NCBI RefSeq assembly: GCF_015476655.1
Contig: NZ_JABFHF010000025.1
Span: forward strand, 1 to 64,000
Source of the DNA: Aquiflexum lacus
GTDB taxonomy: Bacteria > Bacteroidota > Bacteroidia > Cytophagales > Cyclobacteriaceae
Direction: 5' to 3'
Length of the DNA: 64,000 nt
The first letter of the stretch is position 1, and each line of letters opens with the position of its first letter. Positions 38,143 to 47,356 of the stretch are shown piece by piece. A program made the position numbers and the translations under genes. Below the pieces are notes generated by a model. The model was not told the origin of the DNA. It did not search any database and saw nothing but the letters and a program-made list of their open reading frames with translations.

Positions 38143-38772
38143 TCAGTTTTTGCTCAAGTAAGCGGCAACACCTTCTTTAGTAGCTGACATCGCTTCTTTT
38201 CCTTCTTCCCAGTTTGCAGGACAAACTTCTCCGAATTTTTCTACATGGTGCAAAGCATCCACCAATCTGATCATTTCGTCGATATTTCTTCCCAATGGGA
38301 AATCATTGATAGTCTCGTGTCTTACAACTCCGTTTTTGTCAATCAGGAAAGACCCTCTATAAGCAATTGGAGCTCCTTCGAAAGTAAGCTGACCATCTTC
38401 TGTGTAATTCCATTCACCGGCCAACACACCATAGTTGTGGGCGATAGTTTTGGAAGCATCAGCAACCAACGGATAAGTTACACCTTCAATTCCACCTTGG
38501 TCTTTGGAAGTCATCAACCAAGCCAAGTGAGTTTCTTCAGTATCTGTAGAAGCACCAACTACTGCAACACCTCTACGCTCAAACTCAGCCAATTTTTCCT
38601 GAAAGGCCAAGATTTCTGTTGGGCACACGAAAGTGAAGTCCTTTGGATAAAAGAAGAATACCACTTCTTTCTTACCAATGAATTGGTCGAGAGAAAAGCT
38701 TTCTACAATTTCTTCACCATTGATAACCGCTGGCGCTGAAAACAATGGAGCTCTTTTTCCTACTAATGACAT
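38143..38772 (-). CDS. 2-Cys peroxiredoxin (AhpC/Prx1 type)
   Basis: The 209-residue enzyme reduces hydrogen peroxide and alkyl peroxides. The peroxidatic Cys lies in FTFVCPTEILAFQ near 51, with the arginine and Thr of the active site in place, and the resolving Cys in GEVCPANWEEGKEAM near 173, typical of AhpC. No AhpF-like reductase is adjacent, so thioredoxin is the likely donor. A consensus -7 box lies upstream at 38875. Confidence 0.95.
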   Translation of the reverse strand: MSLVGKRAPLFSAPAVINGEEIVESFSLDQFIGKKEVVFFFYPKDFTFVCPTEILAFQEKLAEFERRGVAVVGASTDTEETHLAWLMTSKDQGGIEGVTYPLVADASKTIAHNYGVLAGEWNYTEDGQLTFEGAPIAYRGSFLIDKNGVVRHETINDFPLGRNIDEMIRLVDALHHVEKFGEVCPANWEEGKEAMSATKEGVAAYLSKN

Positions 38773-38874
38773 AATATATTTGATTTAAGTTAAATTTTAA
38801 ATTTGATTTTTCTCAAAAAGGCATTCATTGAAAATAAGACAATAAAATAGCCGAATTGTTTTGGATTTGATATG

Positions 38875-38905
38875 CAAAGGTAGCTAATTATGAAAAAAAT
38901 TCAGA
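38875..38905 (-). promoter_or_regulatory. Promoter of the peroxiredoxin gene
   Basis: TACCTTTG (38882-38875) on the minus strand, preceded at 19 bases by TCTG (38905-38902), a weak -33 box. The leader to the ATG would be about 95 bases. The rest of the gap from 38773 to 39141 is AT-rich and holds nothing else I can support. Confidence 0.65.
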
Positions 38906-39141
38906 AATAATGCAAAATAATATTTGGCCCATTTGGAATATAATGAAGTTAACCACATTATAATGATGTAAAATTCGTCATATAAGCAGGTTTATCAAGT
39001 TAAATGAATCTTAAGAAAAATTTTATTTGGGACAAGTTTTATGCTTATTTAAATTAAGTTTAATTCTTTATTCTCTCTATTGATATTTTTTTTTAACTTG
39101 TACATTACATAAAATTTAAAATAATAGTCTCCTTTTTGAAA

Positions 39142-39627
39142 ATGGTAAAAGTATTATTCGTCTGTTTAGGTAATATCTGTAGGTCCCCCCTAGCTGAGGC
39201 CATTTTTAACCATAAAATCAAAATACTTGGACTTGAAGAAAAATTCACCAGTGACAGTTGTGGAACTTCTGATTACCATATCGGCGAATTACCTGATGAA
39301 AGAACACTTCAATGTGCAAAAAAGCATGAAATCAAAATTCAGCACCGCGCCCGACAACTCAATAGAGTAGATATCAGGGAATTTGACTACCTGATTGCGA
39401 TGGATTTTTCGAACAAAAAAAATATTCAAAATCTCATGAATCAGCTCGGCATGGAACACAATCAGCTCTTTTTGATGAGACAGTTTCAACCAAGCCCCGA
39501 TCATATTGAGGTTCCCGACCCATATTATGGGGGAGAAGATGGATTTGAAAATGTTTTCAATATTTTGGATAATTCCATCGATCACTTTTTAGAACATCTC
39601 AAGGTAGAGCATAATATTTATGTTTGA
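39142..39627 (+). CDS. Low-molecular-weight protein tyrosine phosphatase
   Basis: The 161-residue protein has the phosphatase loop VCLGNICRSP at its N-terminus (nucleophile Cys near 8) and the general acid Asp in VPDPYYGG near 130. I use the ATG at 39142, because a TTG two codons earlier is less likely. The next gene, a fructosamine kinase homologue, overlaps it by eight bases. In this pairing the phosphatase may act on phosphorylated sugar-lysine adducts rather than on tyrosine, as discussed under the neighbour; that is inference. Confidence 0.93.
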   Translation: MVKVLFVCLGNICRSPLAEAIFNHKIKILGLEEKFTSDSCGTSDYHIGELPDERTLQCAKKHEIKIQHRARQLNRVDIREFDYLIAMDFSNKKNIQNLMNQLGMEHNQLFLMRQFQPSPDHIEVPDPYYGGEDGFENVFNILDNSIDHFLEHLKVEHNIYV

Positions 39628-40492
39628 GAGTCCCGAATACTATGAAAAAATTCTTTTTCTGAGTCTTGGGAGCAATCCCGAAATCAAACAAGCAAAGTTA
39701 ATTGCAGCTGGCAATATCAATCAGGGTATTTATTTAGAAACCTCATCAGGCTCTTTTTTTCTAAAATCCAATTTCGAATCAGACTCCGATATCTTCGAAA
39801 AAGAAGCAGATGGTTTAGAAATGCTGCGGTCAAATTGCCCTCTTCAAATTCCTAAAGTTATTCATGTAGGAAAAGTGGAAGACAGAAATTTTTTGTTAAT
39901 GCAATGGATTTCTGCTGATAAGAACAATCCTGTTTATTGGCAGGAACTCGGTGTTGGCCTGGCCCAATTACACATGGCTACCCAAGAGTCCTTTGGCTAC
40001 GTAAAAAATAATTTTATTGCTTCGCTTGTCCAAACTAACAGCCATAAAAGCTCATGGATTGACTTTTTTATTGAAAACAGGCTTGAACCACTAGCAGGTA
40101 AAGCCTATTATGAAGGTCTCATGAGTCTGGAATTCTTCAAAAAATTTCAAAAAACCTATCTGACCCTTGAAGAAATATTTCCAAAAGAAAAACCCGCACT
40201 CCTTCATGGCGATCTGTGGTCAGGGAATATCATGCGGGGTAAAAATGGCAGTCCTGCCCTGATTGACCCCGCTGTGTATTTTGGTCACCGTGAGATGGAT
40301 TTGGCTTTTTCTAGGTTGTTTGGTGGGTTTGATGAAGGATTCTACCAATCCTATGAAACAGTATTTCCCCTTGAACCAGGTTTTGAAGAAAGAATCCCGG
40401 TATACAACCTCTATCCTTTATTGGTCCATCTACTGCTTTTTGGCAAAAGCTATCTCTCCGGAATTGAAAGGACTGTGAATAGACTTATATAA
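39620..40492 (+). CDS. Fructosamine/ketosamine-3-kinase family protein
   Basis: The 290-residue kinase belongs to the aminoglycoside-phosphotransferase-like fold, with the catalytic loop LLHGDLWSGNIM near 193 and the Asp of LIDPAVYFGHREMDLAF near 213. Family members phosphorylate ketoamine adducts on glycated proteins so that they fall off; bacterial ones often prefer ribulosamines. Beginning inside the end of the phosphatase gene, it should be translated with it. Together they suggest a deglycation route. Confidence 0.9.
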   Translation: MFESPEYYEKILFLSLGSNPEIKQAKLIAAGNINQGIYLETSSGSFFLKSNFESDSDIFEKEADGLEMLRSNCPLQIPKVIHVGKVEDRNFLLMQWISADKNNPVYWQELGVGLAQLHMATQESFGYVKNNFIASLVQTNSHKSSWIDFFIENRLEPLAGKAYYEGLMSLEFFKKFQKTYLTLEEIFPKEKPALLHGDLWSGNIMRGKNGSPALIDPAVYFGHREMDLAFSRLFGGFDEGFYQSYETVFPLEPGFEERIPVYNLYPLLVHLLLFGKSYLSGIERTVNRLI

Positions 40493-40560
40493 GTAGGAGG
40501 CTGTTTATTTTTTATACTGTTCCACATATAATTCATGCTTTAAATAACCAATTTGATATT

Positions 40561-40586
40561 GGTTGATATTTTTGAAGATATCAACC
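40561..40586. other. Inverted repeat in the gap after the kinase
   Basis: GGTTGATAT and ATATCAACC form a perfect nine-base inverted repeat with an eight-base spacer, lying between the convergent ends at 40492 and 40688. A T run is missing, so it is not a typical terminator. Confidence 0.4.
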
Positions 40587-40687
40587 GATCTATGGATATT
40601 TCATGCTTCCTGATAAATGACCTCAATTCCAACTGATTAACAAGGATAAGAATACTTCTATAGGTTTATTTAAAAAGAATTTAAGTT

Positions 40688-41962
40688 TTATAAATAGGGA
40701 TTTTTGACCAAGACTTGAAAAGTAGTTCTTGTCATTTGTTCAAGTAAAGCCTCTTTACCTATCACCAGTTTTTCCATCAAGACTGGATTGTGGTTTTTGA
40801 CAGTTATCAATTGAAGACTTTCATTATACCTTATTTCGAACTGGTTCCTGAGATTGTATATCAGTTTTTCAAGCTTAAAAAGTTCTTTCTCAATTACAAT
40901 GGAAATGGATATTGCTGAAGTTTGTAGCAGATTCACGCTCAGCTTAAGTCTTTCAAGCTCGGTGTAAACTGAATGAATATGGGATTCATTGATGAAAGTA
41001 AAATCCGTTACTTTGAAACTCACCAAAATCTGATTGTCTTTGACAACAATGCAGGGAACTGTATTTACTCCCTGAACATGGTGGATTTTTGTACCAGACC
41101 TATCGGGATGTATAAAAGACTTTACATAAAGAGGAATAGAAAGATTAGCCAAAGGCTTGATAGTTTTGGGGTGGATAACAGATGCACCATAATAAGTCAG
41201 TTCGGCCGCTTCTTTGTAATCGAGCTCTTCAAATTTCACAGAATCAGAAAATCGTTTTGGATCAGCATTGAGGACCCCGTCCACGTCTTTCCAAATAGTC
41301 ACCGCATTAGCCCGCATGCCGTGCGCCAATATCGCTGCAGTAAAATCCGACCCCTCTCTTCCCAATGTAGTAGTACGGCCTTTTTGATCCGCAGCTATAA
41401 ATCCTTGGGTAACTACCGGAAACTGTGTCAATTTTGGCGCTAAAAGTTTTTGACAAAGTCTGCTTGTACTCTCCCAGTCTATTTTTGCAAACCTGAAGTC
41501 ACTATTGGTCAAAATAATTTCCCTGGCATCTTGCCAAATGCAATACAATCCTTTGGCACAAAGGTATTCGTGAACAATCTTGGAGGAAATCATTTCACCG
41601 AAAGAGACTACCGAATCATAAAAGCTGTCATAATTTCCCTGAGCCAAATTCCCATCCAATACCCTTTCCAATTGTGAAAAATAATTTCTTACAGTTGGAA
41701 AAATAAGGCTATTTGAATCAAAAAGTCCCTCACAAATGTCTAAATGATACTCTAATATTTTTGCACTTTTCAAAGAATAATCTTTACCTTCCAATTTTAA
41801 AGCTAAAATTTCTTCAAGCGCATTTGTTGTCTTCCCCATGGCCGAAACCACAATAATTGTATTATTTCGCAATCGATTGAATACAATTTCATACAAGTTT
41901 TTTATAGATTCGGCATCTTTTATGGAAGCACCACCAAATTTGAAAACAAAAGTTTTTGCCAT
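40688..41962 (-). CDS. Aspartate kinase
   Basis: Aspartate kinase opens the lysine, threonine and methionine pathway. The 424 residues begin with the family motif VFKFGGASIKDAESI and contain TTLGREGSDFTAAILA near 205, WKDVDGVLNADPKRF near 235 and YYGASVIHPKTIKPL near 270. The C-terminal ~120 residues hold two rather divergent ACT domains, so feedback control by lysine or threonine is likely but not certain. It is transcribed away from fbp. Confidence 0.94.
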   Translation of the reverse strand: MAKTFVFKFGGASIKDAESIKNLYEIVFNRLRNNTIIVVSAMGKTTNALEEILALKLEGKDYSLKSAKILEYHLDICEGLFDSNSLIFPTVRNYFSQLERVLDGNLAQGNYDSFYDSVVSFGEMISSKIVHEYLCAKGLYCIWQDAREIILTNSDFRFAKIDWESTSRLCQKLLAPKLTQFPVVTQGFIAADQKGRTTTLGREGSDFTAAILAHGMRANAVTIWKDVDGVLNADPKRFSDSVKFEELDYKEAAELTYYGASVIHPKTIKPLANLSIPLYVKSFIHPDRSGTKIHHVQGVNTVPCIVVKDNQILVSFKVTDFTFINESHIHSVYTELERLKLSVNLLQTSAISISIVIEKELFKLEKLIYNLRNQFEIRYNESLQLITVKNHNPVLMEKLVIGKEALLEQMTRTTFQVLVKNPYL

Positions 41963-42019
41963 TGAAATTAATTTGTAATTTTCAGGAGTTAAATTCTTAA
42001 ATAGTATTTTTCCAACATT

Positions 42020-43060
42020 ATGAAGACTAAGCTTTACAAACCCAGCGATTCATCCATAGCCTATTCAGTGGGAACCACTTTGGACAGATTTATCAAAATC
42101 AAACAAAACGAATTTTCTTTTGCCTCAGGTGAATTGTCACAGATTTTAAGGGACATTGCCCTTGCAGCAAAGATAGTAAATCGGGAGACCAACCGTGCAG
42201 GACTTGCAAATATTGGTGGCGCTTTCGGGCAAACCAATGTTCAAGGAGAAGAACAACAAAAACTGGATGTCATCGCCAACATCCGATTTACCCGGGCCCT
42301 TACCAAGGGCGGTGAGGTATGCGCCGTGGTATCAGAAGAGGACGATGAAGTGATTGATCTTCAGAACGGTTCCGGTAAATATGTAGTCGCCATCGACCCT
42401 TTGGACGGTTCCTCCAATATTGATGTCAATATCTCTATAGGCACCATATTTTCAATTTACCGAAGAGTGACACCTGTCGGTAGTCCTATTCAACCGGAAG
42501 ATATCATGCAGCCTGGCAACCAACAAGTAGCTGCGGGCTATGTACTCTATGGATCTTCCACCATGCTGGTTTACACCACAGGACACGGTGTTAACGGTTT
42601 CACTTACGAACCATCTTTGGGGGAGTTTTTCCTTTCCCACCCCAATATGTGCGCTCCAAAGGGTGGAGACATTTACAGTATCAATGAAGGCACTTCCAAC
42701 CTTTTTGAGCCCGGATTGAAAAAATACATTGAATTGTGTAAGGAAAGACAATTCAGTGCCCGATATATTGGAAGCTTGGTAGCCGATTTTCATAGAAACT
42801 TACTTAAAGGGGGGATTTACATTTACCCCGCAACTTCAAAATCTCCTAAGGGAAAATTAAGGTTATTGTATGAGGCAAATGCCTTGGCTTTTATTGCTGA
42901 ACAAGCCGGGGGTATGGCAACGGATGGTTATGGAAGAATTTTGGACATTAAACCGACCTCACTTCATCAAAGAACACCGCTCTACATTGGATCTCCTGAT
43001 ATGGTGGTCGAAGCTGAAAATTTCTTGAAAGCTTCTTTGGAAAAAGTAGCCGAAAAATAA
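42020..43060 (+). CDS. fbp: Fructose-1,6-bisphosphatase, class I
   Basis: The enzyme removes the 1-phosphate from fructose 1,6-bisphosphate in gluconeogenesis. The 346-residue protein has the metal site [28 protein letters not shown] near 125 (the DPLDGS signature) and the sugar-binding C-terminal [17 protein letters not shown]. The gene is divergent from the aspartate kinase and stands alone. Confidence 0.97.
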   Translation: MKTKLYKPSDSSIAYSVGTTLDRFIKIKQNEFSFASGELSQILRDIALAAKIVNRETNRAGLANIGGAFGQTNVQGEEQQKLDVIANIRFTRALTKGGEVCAVVSEEDDEVIDLQNGSGKYVVAIDPLDGSSNIDVNISIGTIFSIYRRVTPVGSPIQPEDIMQPGNQQVAAGYVLYGSSTMLVYTTGHGVNGFTYEPSLGEFFLSHPNMCAPKGGDIYSINEGTSNLFEPGLKKYIELCKERQFSARYIGSLVADFHRNLLKGGIYIYPATSKSPKGKLRLLYEANALAFIAEQAGGMATDGYGRILDIKPTSLHQRTPLYIGSPDMVVEAENFLKASLEKVAEK

Positions 43061-43109
43061 AAAAGACCCATGATTGAAGTTTCTAAAGTAAAAAATGAGA
43101 AAATAGAAA

Positions 43110-43415
43110 TTAACTTTCTGAATACTTATTTCTGATCTTGATTTTAAGCATCTGTCTCTCAACCAATGCTTTGGCCAAATCGAAAGCCATCGTTTCAGGA
43201 TCAGATTGATGAAGGATGTGTTTGAGTTTACTTTCTCCTAAATCAATTCTGTAGCACACTTGAAGTAGTTTTTCAAAATCCCGGTTAAGCATTTGATGGA
43301 CAATAGGAGTCATCAAAGCAACCAATTCTTCTTCGGTTGAAAGCTTTTCAGGAATTTTCAGATCGAAGGTTTTTTCTAAAAGAAGGGCGGTATCCTGGAT
43401 AACAAGTTGGTCCAT
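43110..43415 (-). CDS. Small conserved hypothetical protein
   Basis: The 101-residue protein is mostly helical (LLLEKTFDLKIPEKLSTEEE, VHQMLNRDFEKLLQVCYRID, quoted in part), with no signal peptide. It starts 63 bases after the DUF5606 gene stop on the same strand, so the two may share a transcript. I know no function. Its length, codon use and conserved-looking helices make it a likely real gene. Confidence 0.7.
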   Translation of the reverse strand: MDQLVIQDTALLLEKTFDLKIPEKLSTEEELVALMTPIVHQMLNRDFEKLLQVCYRIDLGESKLKHILHQSDPETMAFDLAKALVERQMLKIKIRNKYSES

Positions 43416-43478
43416 GGGGTGGTGGACAGTTAAAGTTGGCCGTGCCAGGACCTAAAGTCATGGCATGGCTACATTTGA

Positions 43479-43919
43479 TTATGAGTTAGCTTCTTCAGCA
43501 GAACCACCTTCCTCTTCCGTTTGCTCTTCCAAAACTTCCGGGGCATGTTCTCTGATGATTTTATACCAACTTACCAGCTTCTTGATATCAGAAGGGTACA
43601 CTTTGGTTTCATCAAAATCAGGAAGCACATGCTTCAAAAAAGCAGTTAACTCATCAGCATCAGCCGAAGCATCAAGGCCTAAATCTCCCTGAAACTCTTT
43701 TTCTATTTTTCTCATGACTTCCTCCAGAGGAGTCGCACCTTCTTCGGTCATGGTGTACATGGAAATCTCTCCCAAGATGGAAACCCTTTGACTGGCACCT
43801 ACGACCATTTTGGCTTTCTTGTCGTCCATGGATTCCAAAATCACTCCACCACGGGTAGGTTTCAATATTTTGTATAAACCTGATTTTCCGGAAACTGTGG
43901 CAATCTCGTTGAATTTCAT
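43479..43919 (-). CDS. DUF5606 domain protein
   Basis: The 146-residue protein starts MKFNEIATVSGKSGLYKIL and continues PTRGGVILESMDD, with a small SH3-like beta N-terminus and a helical middle. It matches what I know as DUF5606, found almost only in Bacteroidota and of unknown role. The C-terminus is very acidic (EVLEEQTEEEGGSAEEANS). It has a full-consensus promoter and is followed by the 101-residue gene. Confidence 0.85.
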   Translation of the reverse strand: MKFNEIATVSGKSGLYKILKPTRGGVILESMDDKKAKMVVGASQRVSILGEISMYTMTEEGATPLEEVMRKIEKEFQGDLGLDASADADELTAFLKHVLPDFDETKVYPSDIKKLVSWYKIIREHAPEVLEEQTEEEGGSAEEANS

Positions 43920-43944
43920 TTTGTCTCTTTCTGATTTAAGGCTG

Positions 43945-43974
43945 CAAAGATATCATTTCAATTATAATGCCCAA
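43945..43974 (-). promoter_or_regulatory. Promoter of the DUF5606 gene
   Basis: TTG (43974-43972), 19 bases, TATCTTTG (43952-43945) on the minus strand matches the Bacteroidota consensus. The -33 box lies just after the engB stop codon, so this unit is separate from engB. Confidence 0.75.
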
Positions 43975-43977
43975 GAA

Positions 43978-44586
43978 TTAGTTTCGCTCTTCCCTGTATT
44001 CATTGACCAATTCTTCAATGAAGGCAACAACTGCCTCTTTCCCTTCTCCTGATGTCGCCGAGGTGATATAATGCTGGGGTTTGTCCTGAAATATCTCAAA
44101 TGCTGCATTGAGAAATCTATTGACATTTTCTTTTGTTCTTGACCTGGATTGTTTGTCAGACTTGGTAAAAAGTAAAACAAATGGAATATCGTTTTCTCCA
44201 CACCAGGTAATAAATTCCAAATCTATTTTTTGAGGCTCCAGTCTGCTGTCAATCAAAACCATCAATGCCACCAGGTTTTCTCTGGCTGTGAGATAGTCCA
44301 TGATCATTTTTCCCCAAGTATCTTTGATGCTTTTGCTGACTTTGGCAAAACCATAGCCTGGCAAATCCACCATGTACCACTTGTCATCCACCAAGAAATG
44401 ATTGATCAATTGGGTTTTTCCTGGTCTTCCTGAAGTTTTGGCGAGCTTACTGTTGCCAGTCAGCATATTGATCAAAGAACTTTTGCCCACATTCGACCTT
44501 CCAATAAAAGCAAATTCAGGCTTATTGGGCTCAGGGCATTTGTTGTGATCGGTATTACTTATCAAAAAGACCGCTTTCTTGATCAT
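43978..44586 (-). CDS. engB: Ribosome biogenesis GTP-binding protein YsxC/EngB
   Basis: This small GTPase assists 50S subunit assembly. The 202 residues hold G1 IGRSNVGKSSLINML near 28, the G2 region RPGKTQLINHF, G3 VDLPGYGFAK and G4 LLFTKSDKQSR. A TACCTTTG -7 box (44613-44606) lies 20 bases before the ATG, giving a short leader. Confidence 0.96.
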   Translation of the reverse strand: MIKKAVFLISNTDHNKCPEPNKPEFAFIGRSNVGKSSLINMLTGNSKLAKTSGRPGKTQLINHFLVDDKWYMVDLPGYGFAKVSKSIKDTWGKMIMDYLTARENLVALMVLIDSRLEPQKIDLEFITWCGENDIPFVLLFTKSDKQSRSRTKENVNRFLNAAFEIFQDKPQHYITSATSGEGKEAVVAFIEELVNEYREERN

Positions 44587-44605
44587 GACATTTTTTTATT
44601 TGGCA

Positions 44606-44613
44606 CAAAGGTA
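44606..44613 (-). promoter_or_regulatory. -7 element of the engB promoter
   Basis: TACCTTTG on the minus strand is a full -7 match. No TTTG is seen at the 19-base position, so the -33 box is weak or shifted. Confidence 0.55.
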
Positions 44614-44862
44614 ATCCAATTTAAATTAATCTGATTGTCCTGACTAAATCATAAGATCATGAATCAATTTTCAATGGCACAAAAATATCAATCAATATCC
44701 AGCAGTATCAATAAATATCCGATTATAAAATTGATATGGTATTAAAATAGGGGAAAGATGCGATTACATAAATGTTAACTACTGTACATTCGCATTAATT
44801 TCCAACATTTTTCGATTGCTCGGGTTTCCTTAGTAATATTGCACAACATTAGAGAAAAGTCC

Positions 44863-45585
44863 ATGTCAGTAGTACCTTATAAAGAAAAGCAGGAAGGAAA
44901 AAAGGAGCAGGTAGCGGAGATGTTTAATAACATCAGCAAAAAATACGATTTTTTAAACCACCTTTTAAGTTTGGGAATAGACATCGTCTGGAGAAAAAAA
45001 GCCATCAAGTATCTAAAAAAAGATAATCCAAAATTAATCCTTGATATCGCTACGGGGACAGGTGACTTTGCCATCGAGGCATTGGCACTCAACCCTGATA
45101 AAATCATCGGAGTGGACATATCAGAAGGAATGCTGAATGAAGGCCGGAAGAAAATGATCAAAAGAAAGCTGGACCATATCATCGACCTCCAAATGGGAGA
45201 TTCTGAAAAGTTGCTTTTTGAGGATAATAAATTTGATGCAGTGATCGTTTCATTTGGGGTCAGGAACTTCGAAAATCTAGAAAAAGGATTACAGGATATG
45301 TATAGGGTTTTGAAACCTGGCGCCAAAACTGTGATAGTGGAATTTTCAAAACCAAAAAAATTCCCGATGAAGCAAGGATATAACTTTTATTTCAAATATA
45401 TTCTGCCTCAAATCGGTAAATTAGTGTCCAAAGATAATTCTGCTTACACTTATTTGCCGGAATCCGTACAGGCATTTCCTGATGGTGAAGATTTTCTTTC
45501 AGTACTTAAAAAAGTAGGATTTAAAAACACGCAATGCAAACCGCTCACATTCGGAATCAGTTCTATATATATAGGAGAAAAATAA
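44863..45585 (+). CDS. ubiE: Demethylmenaquinone methyltransferase
   Basis: UbiE/MenG methylates demethylmenaquinone in the last step of menaquinone synthesis. The 240 residues carry [20 protein letters not shown] at the start, the SAM-binding motif [15 protein letters not shown] near 70 and the family signature [18 protein letters not shown] use the ATG at 44863 ([12 protein letters not shown]); a TTG at 44839 would add eight residues. The porT gene begins within its last 52 bases. Confidence 0.96.
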   Translation: MSVVPYKEKQEGKKEQVAEMFNNISKKYDFLNHLLSLGIDIVWRKKAIKYLKKDNPKLILDIATGTGDFAIEALALNPDKIIGVDISEGMLNEGRKKMIKRKLDHIIDLQMGDSEKLLFEDNKFDAVIVSFGVRNFENLEKGLQDMYRVLKPGAKTVIVEFSKPKKFPMKQGYNFYFKYILPQIGKLVSKDNSAYTYLPESVQAFPDGEDFLSVLKKVGFKNTQCKPLTFGISSIYIGEK

Positions 45586-46313
45586 GCTTTTCCATTTTAG
45601 GGATTTTTTTTCTGATCAGTCAGGCAAGTGGACAATCAAGGTTCAATGAAATCAGTTCTGCTGGACAGGATGATAAATTCATTTCCTATGGTTTCTTTCT
45701 CGCGGGCCACACCAATATGTGGCGAATGAAGTATTCCGAGGCATTCCTAGATCCTACCAATGCACCGCTAAATAATATCCAAAGCATTATACCCGTGTAT
45801 TCTCCAGGATTCTCCTTGGGGTTTTTAGTAAATATCAGGCTACATGACCAAGTAAATATCATGATGACCCCCAAAATTGGGTTTTATGAGTTTAAGACAG
45901 ATGTGAATTATTTTTCTGAGCCGACCAATAATAACGATGTTCCCGCCATAACCAGAAGACAAACTTACCTCAACGAGGCAACTATGGTAGAAATACCGAT
46001 ACTTTTTAAATACAAAGCACAGCGATTTAACAATACCCGAATGTTTTTCACAGGAGGTGGCAGTGCGATGTTCCGAACAAAAGATCAGGATGAAGCAGAC
46101 ATAGAGGACTTGGTGACTACAGGCAGGGACTTCACCGTTGATCTTGGAGTTGGTTTCGATTTATATTTCAAATACTTTAAGTTTTCACCTGAAGTCCGTT
46201 TTTCACATGGATTACTTGATATTTACCGTCCCGAACAAACCAACCCTGCTTTCCGGGACGCCATTTCCGAAATTCGCCGAAAATCCATCACGCTTTACCT
46301 TAACTTCCAGTAG
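45534..46313 (+). CDS. PorT family protein of the type IX secretion system
   Basis: The 259-residue product has a signal peptide (about 1-33, ending ASGQ) after a basic stretch, followed by an outer-membrane beta-barrel with strands such as [28 protein letters not shown] and [16 protein letters not shown]. It resembles PorT, which is needed for type IX secretion. The ATG at 45534 lies inside ubiE, 52 bases before its stop; no later Met precedes the signal helix, so the overlap seems real. The ubiE-porT order is seen in other Bacteroidota. Confidence 0.82.
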   Translation: MQTAHIRNQFYIYRRKISFSILGIFFLISQASGQSRFNEISSAGQDDKFISYGFFLAGHTNMWRMKYSEAFLDPTNAPLNNIQSIIPVYSPGFSLGFLVNIRLHDQVNIMMTPKIGFYEFKTDVNYFSEPTNNNDVPAITRRQTYLNEATMVEIPILFKYKAQRFNNTRMFFTGGGSAMFRTKDQDEADIEDLVTTGRDFTVDLGVGFDLYFKYFKFSPEVRFSHGLLDIYRPEQTNPAFRDAISEIRRKSITLYLNFQ

Positions 46314-46402
46314 AGGTTGGAGGGCTTGAAAGTTTTTTGGCTTAGAGAAATTTTTTAATTGAAAAATTGGAAGATTTTCCTTATCTCTTACCATCCATTT
46401 CT

Positions 46403-46530
46403 TGTTTCTTGGCTCCCAGATAAAAGCATTGGGGCAGGCTTTTTTTCTTATCCTTCTTTCATCCTTCATCCTTTTCTTGGCTCTTGTCTCTTGTTTCTTG
46501 TACCTAACATCTCGCCTCTCGTCTCTCGCA
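46403..46530 (+). repeat. Copy B of the dispersed repeat followed by pyrimidine-rich low-complexity sequence
   Basis: CTTGGCTCCCAGATAAAAGC followed by ATTGGGGCAGGCTTTTT is a degenerate copy of the CCCCGATACTCGGGG element. It runs into repeated CTTGTCTCTTGTTTCTTG and CTCTCGTCTCTCGCATCTC strings up to 46530. The whole gap 46314-46587 holds no gene I can support. Confidence 0.5.
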
Positions 46531-46587
46531 TCTCACTCCACATAAATTACCCATTTCATTCCTTGTCATTTCTTTTTAGATTAGGGC

Positions 46588-47346
46588 ATGGAAAAAAAGA
46601 TTGCCTTTATCACGGGAGCTACTTCAGGGATAGGAAAAGCATCTGCGATTGCATTGGCCAATTTGGGTTATAATATTATCGCAACAGGAAGAAGAAAGGA
46701 TAGGCTTGAAAATCTGAAAGATGAGCTTCCTGACGGAATAGAACTTTATACACTTTGTTTCGATGTAAGGAACAAAGAAGAAGTAAAAAAATCCATCGGT
46801 TCCCTTCCGGAATCCTGGCAGAAAATTGATGTCCTGATCAACAATGCCGGCAATGCCCATGGAATGGATCCAATCCAGTCCGGAAGCTTGGAAGACTGGG
46901 ATGCCATGATAGACATCAATGTCAAGGGGCTGCTTTACGTTTCCAAAGAAATCATGACCGGAATGGTTGAAAGGCAATCAGGTACAATTGTCAACATTGG
47001 TTCTATAGCAGGAAAAGAAGTTTATCCCAACGGCAATGTTTATTGTGCATCCAAACATGCCGTAGATGCGATTACCAAAGGAATGCGAATCGACCTCAAT
47101 CCATTTGGGATTAGGGTTATAGGTGTTCATCCAGGGCTTGTAGAAACTGAATTCTCCTTGGTCAGATTCAAAGGAGATGCAGCAAGATCAAAAACTGTGT
47201 ATCAGGGCCTTCAGCCTCTGACAGCCGAAGACATTGCCGACACCATTGCATTTGCCGTTAGCAGACCTCCTCACGTGGTCTTGGCAGATATTGTGATATT
47301 GCCAACTGCTCAAGCTTCTACTGCAGTTTTGAAAAAGTCCATTTAA
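46588..47346 (+). CDS. Short-chain dehydrogenase/reductase (YdfG-like)
   Basis: The 252-residue oxidoreductase has the NAD(P) loop TGATSGIGKAS at the N-terminus, NNAGNAHG near 88, and the active-site Ser of IVNIGSIAGKEVYPNG with Tyr/Lys in VYCASKHAV. It resembles the NADP-dependent 3-hydroxy acid/serine dehydrogenases of the YdfG kind. Substrate not shown by sequence. The next gene starts ten bases later, so they may be one operon. Confidence 0.9.
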   Translation: MEKKIAFITGATSGIGKASAIALANLGYNIIATGRRKDRLENLKDELPDGIELYTLCFDVRNKEEVKKSIGSLPESWQKIDVLINNAGNAHGMDPIQSGSLEDWDAMIDINVKGLLYVSKEIMTGMVERQSGTIVNIGSIAGKEVYPNGNVYCASKHAVDAITKGMRIDLNPFGIRVIGVHPGLVETEFSLVRFKGDAARSKTVYQGLQPLTAEDIADTIAFAVSRPPHVVLADIVILPTAQASTAVLKKSI

Positions 47347-47356
47347 AGCCTATACT

